Shown piece after piece: positions 36,067 to 46,611 of a stretch of DNA of 64,000 nt. The notes under the pieces were generated by a model. That model saw only the letters and a list, made by a program, of their open reading frames with translations. It was not told where the DNA came from and ran no database searches. How positions within the stretch are numbered: position 1 is the first letter of the stretch; the number at the start of each line of letters is the position of its first letter. The stretch covers positions 1-64,000 of the forward strand of contig CAIYNU010000017.1 in assembly GCA_903927615.1 (NCBI GenBank), in the 5' to 3' direction. Source of the DNA: an uncultured Rhodospirillales bacterium. Its GTDB lineage: Bacteria; Pseudomonadota; Alphaproteobacteria; Azospirillales; Azospirillaceae. A program made the translations under genes and the position numbers.

Positions 36067-36987
36067 ATGGAAGTTTATCTGCCGATCGCCGAGATGTCGG
36101 TGAATGCTCTGACGATTACGGGCATGGGCGGGGTGGTTGGATTTCTGTCCGGCATGTTCGGCGTCGGCGGCGGTTTTTTGATGACGCCGTTGTTGATGTT
36201 CGTCGGCGTGCCGCCGGCGGTTGCGGTCGGGACTCAGGCCAATCAATTGATCGCGGCCAGTGTTTCGGGGGTCTTGGGGCACTGGCGGCGCAATAATGTC
36301 GACGTGAAAATGGGGCTGGTGCTGCTGGCCGGCGGGGTGTTGGGCAGTGTCGTCGGCATTGTGGTGTTCAAAAGCCTGCAAAGCCTGGGCCAGATCGACC
36401 TGACGATCTCGGTGCTTTATGTGCTGTTGCTGGGCACCGTCGGTTTTTCGATGCTGGTCGAAAGCGTGGCGGCCATGGTTCGGCGGCGGCGGCGGCCGGC
36501 GGGTCGGGGCAAGCTGCATCATCACACCTGGATGCACGGTTTGCCGTTCAAGACCCGGTTTCCGCGCTCGAAACTCTACATCAGCGCGCTGCTCCCCTTT
36601 GCCATCGGTGTGACCGGCGGCATTCTGGTGGCGGTGATGGGCATCGGCGGCGGTTTCCTGTTGGTGCCGGCCATGATCTATCTGCTGGGCATGCCGACCG
36701 CGCTGGTGGCCGGGACCTCGCTGTTCCAGATCGTCTTTACCACGGCGGCGGTGACGGTCATGCAGGCCGCGGTCAATCACACCGTCGATGTGATGCTGGC
36801 CTTGCTGCTGCTGCTGGGGGGCGTGGTCGGCGCCCAACTGGGCAGCCGGGTCGGCGGCCGGTTGCGGGGCGAACTGGCCCGGGCGCTGCTGGCCCTGCTG
36901 GCGGTGGGGGTGGCGCTGGCGCTGGCGGTGCAATTGGTGGAGACGCCCGCCGATCCGTATTCGGTCACGGTCGGGGCGCCACGATGA
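36067..36987 (+). CDS. TauE/SafE-family sulfite/anion exporter
   Basis: 306-residue membrane protein with about eight helices in two similar halves. The repeated motif is visible as GFLSGMFGVGGGFLMTPLL near residue 25 and GILVAVMGIGGGFLLVPAM near residue 190. These proteins export small sulfur or organic anions. The ATG at 36067 has GGGAG upstream. Its stop overlaps the next start (ATGA), forming an operon with a TIGR02186 protein and a universal stress protein, a cluster common in alphaproteobacteria. Confidence 0.93.
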   Translation: MEVYLPIAEMSVNALTITGMGGVVGFLSGMFGVGGGFLMTPLLMFVGVPPAVAVGTQANQLIAASVSGVLGHWRRNNVDVKMGLVLLAGGVLGSVVGIVVFKSLQSLGQIDLTISVLYVLLLGTVGFSMLVESVAAMVRRRRRPAGRGKLHHHTWMHGLPFKTRFPRSKLYISALLPFAIGVTGGILVAVMGIGGGFLLVPAMIYLLGMPTALVAGTSLFQIVFTTAAVTVMQAAVNHTVDVMLALLLLLGGVVGAQLGSRVGGRLRGELARALLALLAVGVALALAVQLVETPADPYSVTVGAPR

Positions 36988-37763
36988 CGGGGAACCCGGG
37001 CTGGTCGGGCCGTCTGCCGGCGATGGTGGCGATGGTGGTCACGGTGGTTGCGGTGGCGTTTGGGGGGCAGGCCGCGTGGGCCCAGTCGCTGGCGGCCGAT
37101 CTGTCGAGCCACCTGATTGCCATTTCCACCGGTTTTGTCGGCACGGATGTGGTGCTGTTCGGCGCCACCGACGGTCCGGGCGAGGTGGCGGTGGTGGTGA
37201 TCGGTCCCAAGAATCGGGAGACGGTGTGGCGCAAGGAGCAGGTCGCGGGCGTTTGGATGAATCGGCGGAGCGTGACCTTCGATCAGGTGCCGAGCTATTA
37301 TGCGGTGGCCACCAGCCGGTCGCTGGCGTCGCTGGCGCCGGCGTCGGTCCTGACCCGCCACGAAATCGGAGTGGAGCATGTGCCGCTGGACCCGGTTTCG
37401 GATCCGGGCGCGGGCTCGCCCCTGCTGGTGCCGTTCCGGGCGGCCCTGATTCGCGAAAAGCAACAGGAGGGGCTTTACCGTCTTGGGGACGGCCAGGTGG
37501 TTTTTCTCGGGCAGCGGCTGTTCCGCACCACCATTTCCTTTCCGGCGGCGGTGGCGACCGGCACCTATTCGGTGGGCGTGTTCCTGATTCGGGATGGGGA
37601 TGTGGTCAGTGCCCAGACAACCCCCCTGATCGTCAACAAGATCGGGATCAGCGCGGAAATCTCCGAAGTTGCCCAGCGTCAGCCGGTGCTTTATGGGCTG
37701 GCGGCGGTGATCGGCGCGTTTTTGATCGGCTGGCTGGCCGGCTCGGTGTTGGGGAGGCTGTGA
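36984..37763 (+). CDS. TIGR02186-family exported membrane-anchored protein
   Basis: 259 residues: a signal peptide (about 1-33, VAMVVTVVAVAFGGQAAWA), a beta-rich periplasmic domain (DLSSHLIAISTGFVGTDVVL, VVVIGPKNRETVWRKE) and a C-terminal membrane helix (about 236-256, LYGLAAVIGAFLIGWLAGSV). This is the alphaproteobacterial family normally found next to TauE/SafE transporters. It overlaps tauE by four bases, so a joint complex at the membrane is likely. Confidence 0.9.
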   Translation: MTGNPGWSGRLPAMVAMVVTVVAVAFGGQAAWAQSLAADLSSHLIAISTGFVGTDVVLFGATDGPGEVAVVVIGPKNRETVWRKEQVAGVWMNRRSVTFDQVPSYYAVATSRSLASLAPASVLTRHEIGVEHVPLDPVSDPGAGSPLLVPFRAALIREKQQEGLYRLGDGQVVFLGQRLFRTTISFPAAVATGTYSVGVFLIRDGDVVSAQTTPLIVNKIGISAEISEVAQRQPVLYGLAAVIGAFLIGWLAGSVLGRL

Positions 37764-37764
37764 G

Positions 37765-38271
37765 ATGACCGGTGCGGGCGAAGAAACGGTGGGGCAGGGG
37801 ACGGCGGCATCGGTCCGCATCTTCCTGGTGGTGGTGGACGGCAGCGCCGAGCTGTCGCTGGCCCTGACCTATGCCTGCCGGCGGGCCCGTCACTCGGGCG
37901 GCCGGGTGGCGCTGCTGGTGGTGATGGAACCCACCGAGTTCCAGAACTGGCGGGCGGTCGAGGACCTGATGCGGGAAGAGCGGCGCACCGAAGCGGAGCA
38001 GATGCTGCAACGCTACGCCAAAGAGGTTCATCGCCGTACCGGGACCCTGCCGGTGTTGTATCTGCGCGAGGGCGAGCGCAGCGAGGAATTGCTTCGCCTG
38101 ATCGACGAGGATCGGTCGATTTCGATTCTGGTCCTGGCCGCGGGCGCCGGTCCCGAAGGGCCGGGGCCGTTGATTTCCGCCCTGGTGTCTTCGGGCTTCA
38201 ACCGTTTGCGCATCCCGTTAACCATTGTGCCCGGCACGCTGACCGAGGAGCAGATTTCGGCGGTCAGTTAA
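37765..38271 (+). CDS. Universal stress protein family
   Basis: 168-residue UspA-fold protein (VRIFLVVVDGSAELSLALTY; the nucleotide-binding region near the C-terminus reads VLAAGAGPEGPGPLISALVS). The start is one base after the preceding stop, with GGGAGG upstream, so it is the third gene of the tauE operon. The C-terminus overlaps a convergent gene by 8 bases. Confidence 0.9.
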   Translation: MTGAGEETVGQGTAASVRIFLVVVDGSAELSLALTYACRRARHSGGRVALLVVMEPTEFQNWRAVEDLMREERRTEAEQMLQRYAKEVHRRTGTLPVLYLREGERSEELLRLIDEDRSISILVLAAGAGPEGPGPLISALVSSGFNRLRIPLTIVPGTLTEEQISAVS

Positions 38272-39332
38272 GGTCACCGGCGTGTATCGCGGGGCGGCTG
38301 TCAACCTTATCGGTATCAGTATGGTTCATATTCGCATTGTAATGGTGATCGGCGTAACCCACCGGATCATTGTTCCAGGCACCCCCCATACCAGCAATCC
38401 AATTGCTATGCATAACATCCTCTTTTTCCTTGGCCTCGTTTGGGTTAGCATTGACGTTGATCCAGTTTTTCGCATTCGTCTTGACGTCTCCCAGGTCCGG
38501 GGGAAAATGCGAAACCGGGTCAACAGTAATTAGTGATCCTACTTTGGCGCCCTGTGCGACAACCGTCGCAGCAGTGTCGCCACCCCAACTGTGGCCGATG
38601 AGTCCGACGCTATCTGTACCGTAGATATGCCCTCGTTCATTCAGCCATTTTTTGAGCCTTTTGTCTTCATCGTTGGTAAAATATTCGACTTCAGCATTCG
38701 GATATTGCATTTTTATAAAATCCAGAATCCCTTTGATTGGCCCGTTGATCGAGCTATCCCCGGCCCCGCCAACGATAGCGATGGCTTTTTTGTCTTTGAG
38801 GGCCTTGTAAATCTGGTCCCGGATAACCTTTAAGTCGGTGTTGTCTCCGTAGTCTCCATGCGTGCCGTCCAAATCCGAGGAGCCCGGGCCAGCGGCCGGC
38901 ACCGATGTTTTTGATGGCGGCGGTCAGGGGCCGACTGGCATCGACCATTTGGCCGAAGGTCTGGGCCGTGACCGAACCGGCGGCGGCTTGGCGCAGGCGA
39001 CGCACCGTGGCGAGGTCATCGACCAGGCCCCGGGTGAAGCATTCCCGGAAACTCTCGTCTTTGAGGTCGGATGCGGCGTTCCAGGCGGCGAGCACCTTGC
39101 TGAAGCGTTTCGCCTCACCCTGGGTCGGCAGCTTGAATTCGCGGATGAGGCCCTGGTGACAGGCGCTGGCGAGGGCATGACCCAACAGGGTATGGGCGCG
39201 GCCGGCGGCGCTGGGGTCGCGCAGCGGGTTGTTGCGCCAGGACGAGCCGCTGGTGCTCCAGCGGCCTTGCTGGTCGCTAGGCTCGTCGGGATTGTAGCGT
39301 GAATTGGTACTACCTGACAAAGATGTAGACAT
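38264..39332 (-). pseudogene. Lipase-like alpha/beta-hydrolase gene split by a frameshift
   Basis: Two overlapping frames make one logical protein of about 355 residues. The N-terminal part (start 39332, GGGAG upstream) is helical and of unknown family. The C-terminal part carries a nucleophile elbow VGLIGHSWGGDTA (G-x-S-x-G), LITVDPVSH with a candidate Asp, and HTDTDK with a candidate His. The frames are joined by removing one base from the A5 run (minus strand) at 38908-38912, giving AAIKTSVPAAGPG. Beyond that point the first frame becomes arginine-rich nonsense. The C-terminal DNA is AT-richer than the host. Lipase effectors of secretion systems look similar, but no delivery gene is nearby. 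Confidence 0.65.
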
Positions 39333-39449
39333 GGCTGTTCTCCCTCTGCTGCGGCCAAGGCCGCAGGAGTGCGGTTCAAAAGGATGGTTGTGGTGGTAAG
39401 GGCTTGAATGCCGGCGGTCAGACCACCGACGCGATGCGCGAGTCGCCGG

Positions 39450-40226
39450 TTACAGGCACTCGATCACCACCGCACGCTTCCAGTAGGATGGACTGGCGGT
39501 GGAGATGATGGTGGGATTGGCGGTCACGTCGGTGGGCACGCAGAAGCCGCCGCGCCATTTCCAGGTTTGGGCGATGATTTCCTGGAACCGGCCCAAGCTG
39601 CCGCAGTAGAGCTGCTTGAAATCCGGATCCTGGAACAACGCCAACAGAGTCGTGTCGTCGAGATAGCAGTGATAAGTGCCGTCGAAGTCCGGAACGTTGT
39701 CGTCGCACAACCGGGCAACGGCGGCCAACACCAGTTGAAGACTCAGCCGGTCGCCGTCTACCAGTTGCGAGGTCGCGGCCCGGCCGTTGGGGCGGAGGAT
39801 GCTCGGCGCTGTCCCCGAAGCCCCGCCCAATGCCGCCAGCGACGAGAGATTGGCGGCATCGCGGGTGGTACCAATCAGCGTGTAAACGGTGGTGCCCACG
39901 GTCACGGTCATCGGACTCGTCGCCGAGACCGGGGTCATGGCGCCGTTCACCGCCACGCTCTCGAACCCGACCACCGAATCCACCCTCAGAGTCGGTGCCG
40001 CTGTGCCCAGACCGGCGGTCACGACGCTATTGCCGCCCGGATAGGTGGCAAACAGGGCCTTGCGCGCCAATCGATCCCGAGATTGGAGGGCACGAAGCCC
40101 CAACTTGGAAGCATTCTCGAGGAACAGATTGCCGATCGCGACCTGTTCACGGTCGGGGATCGCCAACCCGACCGCAACCTGAGCGCCGCTTCTCTTAAAA
40201 ACCCGGCATTGTTTCACACAATCCAT
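39450..40226 (-). pseudogene. Truncated phage major capsid protein (prophage remnant)
   Basis: 258 residues similar in pattern to podophage-type major capsid proteins: AIGNLFLENASKLGLRALQS, a beta-rich middle with TVYTLIGTTRDAANLSS, then RLSLQLVLAAVARL, DGTYHCYLDDTTLLALFQDP and DFKQLYCG. The usual N-terminal ~100 residues and the C-terminal ending are absent, so it is probably a fragment. No portal, terminase or tail gene accompanies it. The frameshifted lipase-like gene lies next on the same strand, so both may derive from one prophage. Confidence 0.55.
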
Positions 40227-40762
40227 GGAGGTTCGTCTGAGTTTCCCCGGGTCACTGACCGATTATGGGACATAGCGACAAAAAACACAACTAAAAGTTC
40301 ACAATTCCCGCACCACGGCGCCGGAAAGGCGATGTTGCCGTCGGACGTCTTCGCTCCGGCCTTGATCGACGGCGCACCATGTTGGTGTCATCGGGCCTGT
40401 GACCATGAACTCCCCATACAAAAACGCCCCAATCCACCCCCCGGCCGATCGGCGCCGGGTCGATCAGGCGGGCAAGCTCCCATCCCCGGAAGTCTCGAGG
40501 GCTCGGGACGTCAACAAGATCGGGAAAGACAACATGAGTTTGCTCATCAGGAAATCATTATACACAAAAATCAGGCATTTGCCCTTCATCGGGGCAAATA
40601 CCCGAGCCCGCCATGATTTTTTTTGCCGCAGGTGCATTAAAATAGGTGCAATGCGGTACGTGAAGTCTTGGCAAGCTGGCAGGTTTCGGGCATGGTTAAT
40701 TTCAGTGGGGCCGCCCCAGGGTGGGGACGGCGCTAAATTGCGACGATGGGGACGATGTTAGC
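40227..40762. other. Intergenic region upstream of pntAA
   Basis: About 535 bases with no supported gene. ATTTGCCC (40577-40584) and GGGCAAAT (40592-40599) form an 8-bp inverted repeat with a 7-base loop, followed at 40617-40624 by a T8-like run, so it may act as a terminator for read-through or as an operator. AGGTGCA is repeated at about 40630 and 40645. The pntAA promoter presumably lies downstream of this. Confidence 0.45.
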
Positions 40763-41958
40763 ATGAGAGTCGCCATACCCAAGGAGCGGCGCCCGAACGA
40801 ACGCCGTGTTGCCGCCTCTCCGGAGACTGTCAAGAAACTCAAAGGGTTGGGCCTGGACGTGGTGGTCGAGAGCGGGGCCGGGGCGGGGGCTGCGTTTCCC
40901 GATCGGGCCTATGCCGAGGCGGGCGCGGTGATCGAAGCGCAACCCGCGGCCGTGTTCGGCGATGCCGACATCGTGCTGAAGGTGCAACGGCCGTTGGGTA
41001 TGGCTGAGGGTGGACCGGACGAGGTGCATCTGCTGAAACCCGGGGCGATTTTGATCGGCATTCTGGCGCCCTATGGTTCGGCCGAGATGCTGAAAGCCTA
41101 CGCCAAGGCCAAAGTGACGGCGATTTCCATGGAGCTGATGCCCCGGATCACCCGGGCGCAATCCATGGATGTGCTGTCCAGTCAGGCGAATCTGGCGGGC
41201 TATCGCGCCGTGCTGGATGCCGCCGCCGAGTTCGGCCGGGCTTTTCCGATGATGATGACCGCCGCGGGCACGGTGCCGCCGGCGCGATGTCTGGTGATGG
41301 GCGTCGGCGTCGCCGGTCTTCAGGCCATCGCCACCGCGCGCCGCCTGGGGGCGGTGGTCAGCGCCACCGACGTTCGTCCGGCGGTGAAGGAGCAGGTCAA
41401 GAGCCTGGGCGCGACGTTCGTCGCCGTCGAGGACGACGAATTCCGGCAGGCCGAGACGGCGGGGGCTACGCCAAGGAAATGAGCGCCGCCTACCAGGCCA
41501 AACAGGCGGACCTGATCGCCGAGACCATCAAGAAGCAGGACATCGTCATCACCACCGCCCTGATCCCGGGCCGTAAGGCACCGGTTCTGGTGACCGCGGC
41601 GATGGTGGCGTCCATGAAGCCGGGCGCCGTGATCGTCGATCTGGCGGTGGAGCAGGGCGGCAATGTCGAAGGCTCGCGCAAGGGCAAAGTCATCGTCACG
41701 CCCAATGGGGTCAAGATCGTGGGCCACCTTAACGTGCCCAGCCGGATCGCCATCGACGCCTCGGCGCTGTACGCCCGCAACCTGCTTAAATTGATGGAGT
41801 TGCTGGTGGACCCCAAGACCGGCCGGGTCACGCTCGACTGGAACGATGACATCATCAAGGCCACGGTGCTGACCCATGATGGCCGGATCGTCCATCCCGC
41901 CTTCGCCCCGGCCGCGGAACCCGCCGACACCGCCGCGCCCGTGTCCCCGACCGCCTGA
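40763..41958 (+). pseudogene. pntAA: NAD(P) transhydrogenase alpha-1 subunit, frameshifted
   Basis: NAD(H)-binding soluble subunit of the proton-pumping transhydrogenase. Frame 1 (40763-41482) runs from MRVAIPKERRPNERRVAASP through [14 protein letters not shown] and [20 protein letters not shown], then reads off into a premature stop just after QAETAG. Frame 2 continues [30 protein letters not shown] and [14 protein letters not shown] to 41958. Adding one G to the G5 run at 41461-41465 restores a normal ~398-residue PntAA. As given, the gene is broken; an assembly error in a homopolymer is a likely explanation, because pntAB and pntB are intact. Confidence 0.9.
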
Positions 41959-41972
41959 CGGAGATCGAGACC

Positions 41973-42401
41973 ATGGATTCCACAGAACTTGCCAATAGCG
42001 TCGCCGCGCTTCAGGCGGAACTCGATACGCTGTTGAAGAAGACCGATGCGCTCACCACCGCCATCGGGCAGGCCAGCCACAAGGCCTCCGATATCGCCAA
42101 CGCCGCGTCACCGCACGGCGCCTTCATCCTGACCGGCCTGACCGTGTTCGTGCTGGCGGTGTTCGTGGGCTACCATGTGGTGTGGCGGGTGACGCCGGCG
42201 CTGCACTCACCGTTGATGAGCGTGACCAACGCCATTTCGTCGGTGATTATCGTCGGCGCCCTGATTGCGGCCGGACCGGCCAGCTTTCAATTTTCCCAGG
42301 CCATGGGATTCGTTGCGGTGATTCTGGCCTCGATCAATATTTTCGGTGGCTTTATCGTCACCCAGCGCATGCTGGCCATGTACAAGAAAAAGAACAAATA
42401 A
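41973..42401 (+). CDS. pntAB: NAD(P) transhydrogenase alpha-2 membrane subunit
   Basis: 142-residue membrane subunit. The N-terminal ~45 residues are a polar helix, followed by helices at about 49-68 ([20 protein letters not shown]), 85-105 ([15 protein letters not shown]) and 110-130 ([19 protein letters not shown]). It corresponds to the C-terminal membrane part of E. coli PntA, here a separate gene as in R. rubrum. It starts 14 bases after pntAA and precedes pntB by 18. Confidence 0.95.
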   Translation: MDSTELANSVAALQAELDTLLKKTDALTTAIGQASHKASDIANAASPHGAFILTGLTVFVLAVFVGYHVVWRVTPALHSPLMSVTNAISSVIIVGALIAAGPASFQFSQAMGFVAVILASINIFGGFIVTQRMLAMYKKKNK

Positions 42402-42419
42402 AGACGGGAGAACCTTGTC

Positions 42420-43811
<1,392 letters not shown>

Positions 43812-43824
43812 TGAATCCGGCATC

Positions 43825-43850
43825 CCAGGGGCGCTTGGCCCCTGGTTTTT
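43825..43850 (+). terminator. Rho-independent terminator of the pnt operon
   Basis: CCAGGGGC (43825-43832), a 5-base loop, GCCCCTGG (43838-43845) and then TTTTT form a textbook intrinsic terminator 14 bases after the pntB stop. Confidence 0.9.
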
Positions 43851-44065
43851 GCCGGTCCGGTGGGCTCGGCCGACCGGTGTCAGGATAAGCCCCGAACGCC
43901 ATTCCCCCGGCAAGGGCTCGGGGGTGAGGTGTGCTGCGACAACTTGGGCCTTGTCAACTGCTTGCCCGCTGCCGGCAAATACCCGGGCGGTGCGAGGCCG
44001 CCACGGCGACCGCGGCTGGCAGAGGCTTGGCCGGGGACCGGCGTAAGGGAGGTGGACCGGACCCG

Positions 44066-46459
44066 ATGACCCGATTGAAGCCGATTGACGCGCGACTGGC
44101 CACCGCCCTGGTGGTGGTGGTGATGGCTGCGCTTTTCGGCTGGCAGATGGTGGGTGTGCGCCAGACCGTGCTTGACGAAGCCGGTCACCAGGCCCGGGCC
44201 CTGGCCCGGACCGCCGAACGGCAGGTTCTGGGCAGTCTGCGGGGCGCCGAGATGCTGGCGGCCGACATCTCGGCCCTGCTGGCCGGGCACAGGATGGCGG
44301 ACAGCGATCTGCAACCGGTCCTTCAGGTCCGGTTGGGGAGTTATCCTGAACTGCGATCCCTGGCCCTGCTGGATGGCGCCGGTCGCGAGATTGCGGCCGT
44401 GGCACGGACCCGCGAAGGGGGCGCCCATGCCGGGATCACGCCGGTGGCGGCCGATCACGACACCATCCTGATCGAGCGCCCCCTGGTCGCGGCCGACGGT
44501 AGCCGGTTCGGAAGTGCGAGGATCGGGGTTGCGGCTCGATCGGTGATTGATATTCTAGTGGCGCTGCCCCTGGGGGCACGGGGGGAGGCCTGGCTTGCTG
44601 ACGCCGATGGCCGTATTCTGGCGTCCGCCGAATCGGAACCGGCGACTCAGGAGGAGAGCGGGCAACCGGTAAGCCAGGTCCTGAAGGCGGCCGCGCTGCC
44701 GGTGGCGGCCGGTGTGCCGTCGGGTCAGCGGTTGGAGGTTGTTCGGCTGTCCGATCCGGTGCAGGGCGTCCCGCGGTTGGTTGCGATCCGGCCGGTGGAC
44801 GGCTACCCGCTGCTGATTGCGGTTGGCCTGTCGGTCGACACCGTTCTGGCCTCGTGGCGGGGGAATCTGCTGTGGTACGGCACGGTGACGCTGATGTTGG
44901 GGGGGCTGGCGCTGGTTTATGCCTGGGCGCTGGAGACCCAGAGCCGGAACACCGCAGCCGCTCGTCGGGAAAAGGAGCGATGGCTGGCGGCGGCGGCGGC
45001 CCACCAACGCGGCATCCTTGACGCCACCATCGACGGCTTGGTCACCCTTGACGAAAAAGGGCTGATCCGGGGGTGGAATCGCTCGGCTGAACGCATCTTT
45101 GGCTATGACGACACCGAAGTGCTGGGCCAACCGGTGGCCCGACTGATGCCGGCGCTGGACCGGGCGCCGATGGTGACCGGCGGCACGCGGGAGTTGATCG
45201 GCCTGCGCAAGGACGGCACCGCAGTTTCGCTTGATCTGGCCGTGGCCGAACTGCCGGCGGAAGCGGTGCTGTCGACCGGGACGCGGGGATTTATCGGTAC
45301 GGTCCGGGATCTCAGCGAACGGCGGGCGGCGGAATCCGCGCTGAGGGCTTCCGAGGCGCGCAATGCCGCCATTCTTTCGGTGGCCGCCGAAGGCATCATC
45401 GCCGTGGAACCCGAGGGCCGGATGGAGACGGTCAATGCCGCCGTCGGTTGCATCTTCGGCTACGATGCGGCGGAGTTGATTGGCCGGGACATTGCGATGC
45501 TGATCCCGGCGGTGCTGGCGTTGCCCGAGGGCGGGCCTGCCACTGAAAGCGGTTGTTGCGGTGGTCCCGAGTGTTCCGGTCGCAAGCGCGAGGTGATCGG
45601 TCGGCGCCGTGACGGTGCCGAATTTCCGTTGGAAGTGGCGGTCAGCACCCTGGAGCAGGCCGGACGTCGGCTGCTGATCGCGGTGGTGGCCGATATTACC
45701 CAACGCAAGGAGGCGGAGGTCGCCTTGCAGAGCGCCAAACTCGACGCCGAAGCCGCCAATCAGGCCAAGACGCAGTTTCTGGCCCATATGAGCCACGAAC
45801 TGCGCACCCCGTTGAATGCCATTATCGGTTTCTCCGACATGATGAAACAGGAGATGATGGGGTCGCTGAGTCCGATCTATCTGGACTATGCCCGCAATAT
45901 CAACGATAGCGGGCGTCAGTTGATTGGTATTATTGATGATCTGCTGGATGTCTCGCGTTTGCAGTTGGGCAAGTTCACGCTCAATGACGGTGTTGTCGAT
46001 CTCTACAGCGCCGTCGCCGGGGCCCTGGCGATGATGCGGCCTCGGGCCGAGGATGGTGGCGTCGACCTGATCGAGGGCGTCGCCGAGTCCCTGCCCAAGC
46101 TGCGGGGGGATGCCCGGGCGATCCGGCAACTTCTGATTAATTTGGTGGGGAATGCCGTCAAGTTTACGCCGCGCGGTGGGACCGTGTGGGTCAGTGGCAA
46201 AAGGACCGGTGATGGGGGACTGCTGCTGATGGTGTCCGATACCGGGCGGGGAATTCCACCCGACATGATCGATCATGTCTTGAATCCTTTTCACCATGCC
46301 GATGCCTTCAAGGCCAGCAAGACTCGCGGTATTGGTCTTGGCTTGCCGATCAGTCGCTGGCTGATGGAACTGCACGGCGGCTCATTAACGATCGAGGGGC
46401 GGAACCCGGTCGGGACGACGGTGATCGCGGAATTTCCCAAAGAGCGCATGATCACATGA
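44066..46459 (+). CDS. Membrane sensor histidine kinase with two PAS domains
   Basis: 797 residues: membrane helix at about 10-28 (RLATALVVVVMAALFGW), an extracytoplasmic dCache-like domain (about 35-265), a second helix at about 272-292, PAS 1 (about 315-420), PAS 2 (about 430-555), HisKA with His577 in MSHELRTPLNAIIGF, and HATPase (NLVGNAVKFTPRGG, VSDTGRGIPPDMI, GIGLGLPISRW). PAS 2 contains a cysteine cluster, SGCCGGPECSG, which could bind a metal or sense redox (inference). ATG at 44066, GGAGGT 12 bases upstream. No response regulator is adjacent. It is followed by a chemoreceptor. Confidence 0.93.
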   Translation: MTRLKPIDARLATALVVVVMAALFGWQMVGVRQTVLDEAGHQARALARTAERQVLGSLRGAEMLAADISALLAGHRMADSDLQPVLQVRLGSYPELRSLALLDGAGREIAAVARTREGGAHAGITPVAADHDTILIERPLVAADGSRFGSARIGVAARSVIDILVALPLGARGEAWLADADGRILASAESEPATQEESGQPVSQVLKAAALPVAAGVPSGQRLEVVRLSDPVQGVPRLVAIRPVDGYPLLIAVGLSVDTVLASWRGNLLWYGTVTLMLGGLALVYAWALETQSRNTAAARREKERWLAAAAAHQRGILDATIDGLVTLDEKGLIRGWNRSAERIFGYDDTEVLGQPVARLMPALDRAPMVTGGTRELIGLRKDGTAVSLDLAVAELPAEAVLSTGTRGFIGTVRDLSERRAAESALRASEARNAAILSVAAEGIIAVEPEGRMETVNAAVGCIFGYDAAELIGRDIAMLIPAVLALPEGGPATESGCCGGPECSGRKREVIGRRRDGAEFPLEVAVSTLEQAGRRLLIAVVADITQRKEAEVALQSAKLDAEAANQAKTQFLAHMSHELRTPLNAIIGFSDMMKQEMMGSLSPIYLDYARNINDSGRQLIGIIDDLLDVSRLQLGKFTLNDGVVDLYSAVAGALAMMRPRAEDGGVDLIEGVAESLPKLRGDARAIRQLLINLVGNAVKFTPRGGTVWVSGKRTGDGGLLLMVSDTGRGIPPDMIDHVLNPFHHADAFKASKTRGIGLGLPISRWLMELHGGSLTIEGRNPVGTTVIAEFPKERMIT

Positions 46460-46611
46460 ATTTTACGACCGGCCATCGGTCGCCATTATTGACAGCCATG
46501 CGGGCAAGGATTAGGACAAGCTCGGCTATGGCCGAGCAAAGTGACCGATGACGGTATTGGCCATGAATGACCCGCGTCACACCGGCACCGAGATCGCGTT
46601 TGGGGAAGAGC

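Noticed and set aside
38902-39332. Programmed +1 frameshift in the lipase-like gene
   Set aside because: The A5 run and following codons do not form a known efficient +1 site (no RF2-like stop or Shine-Dalgarno stimulator seen); mutation or sequencing error is simpler.
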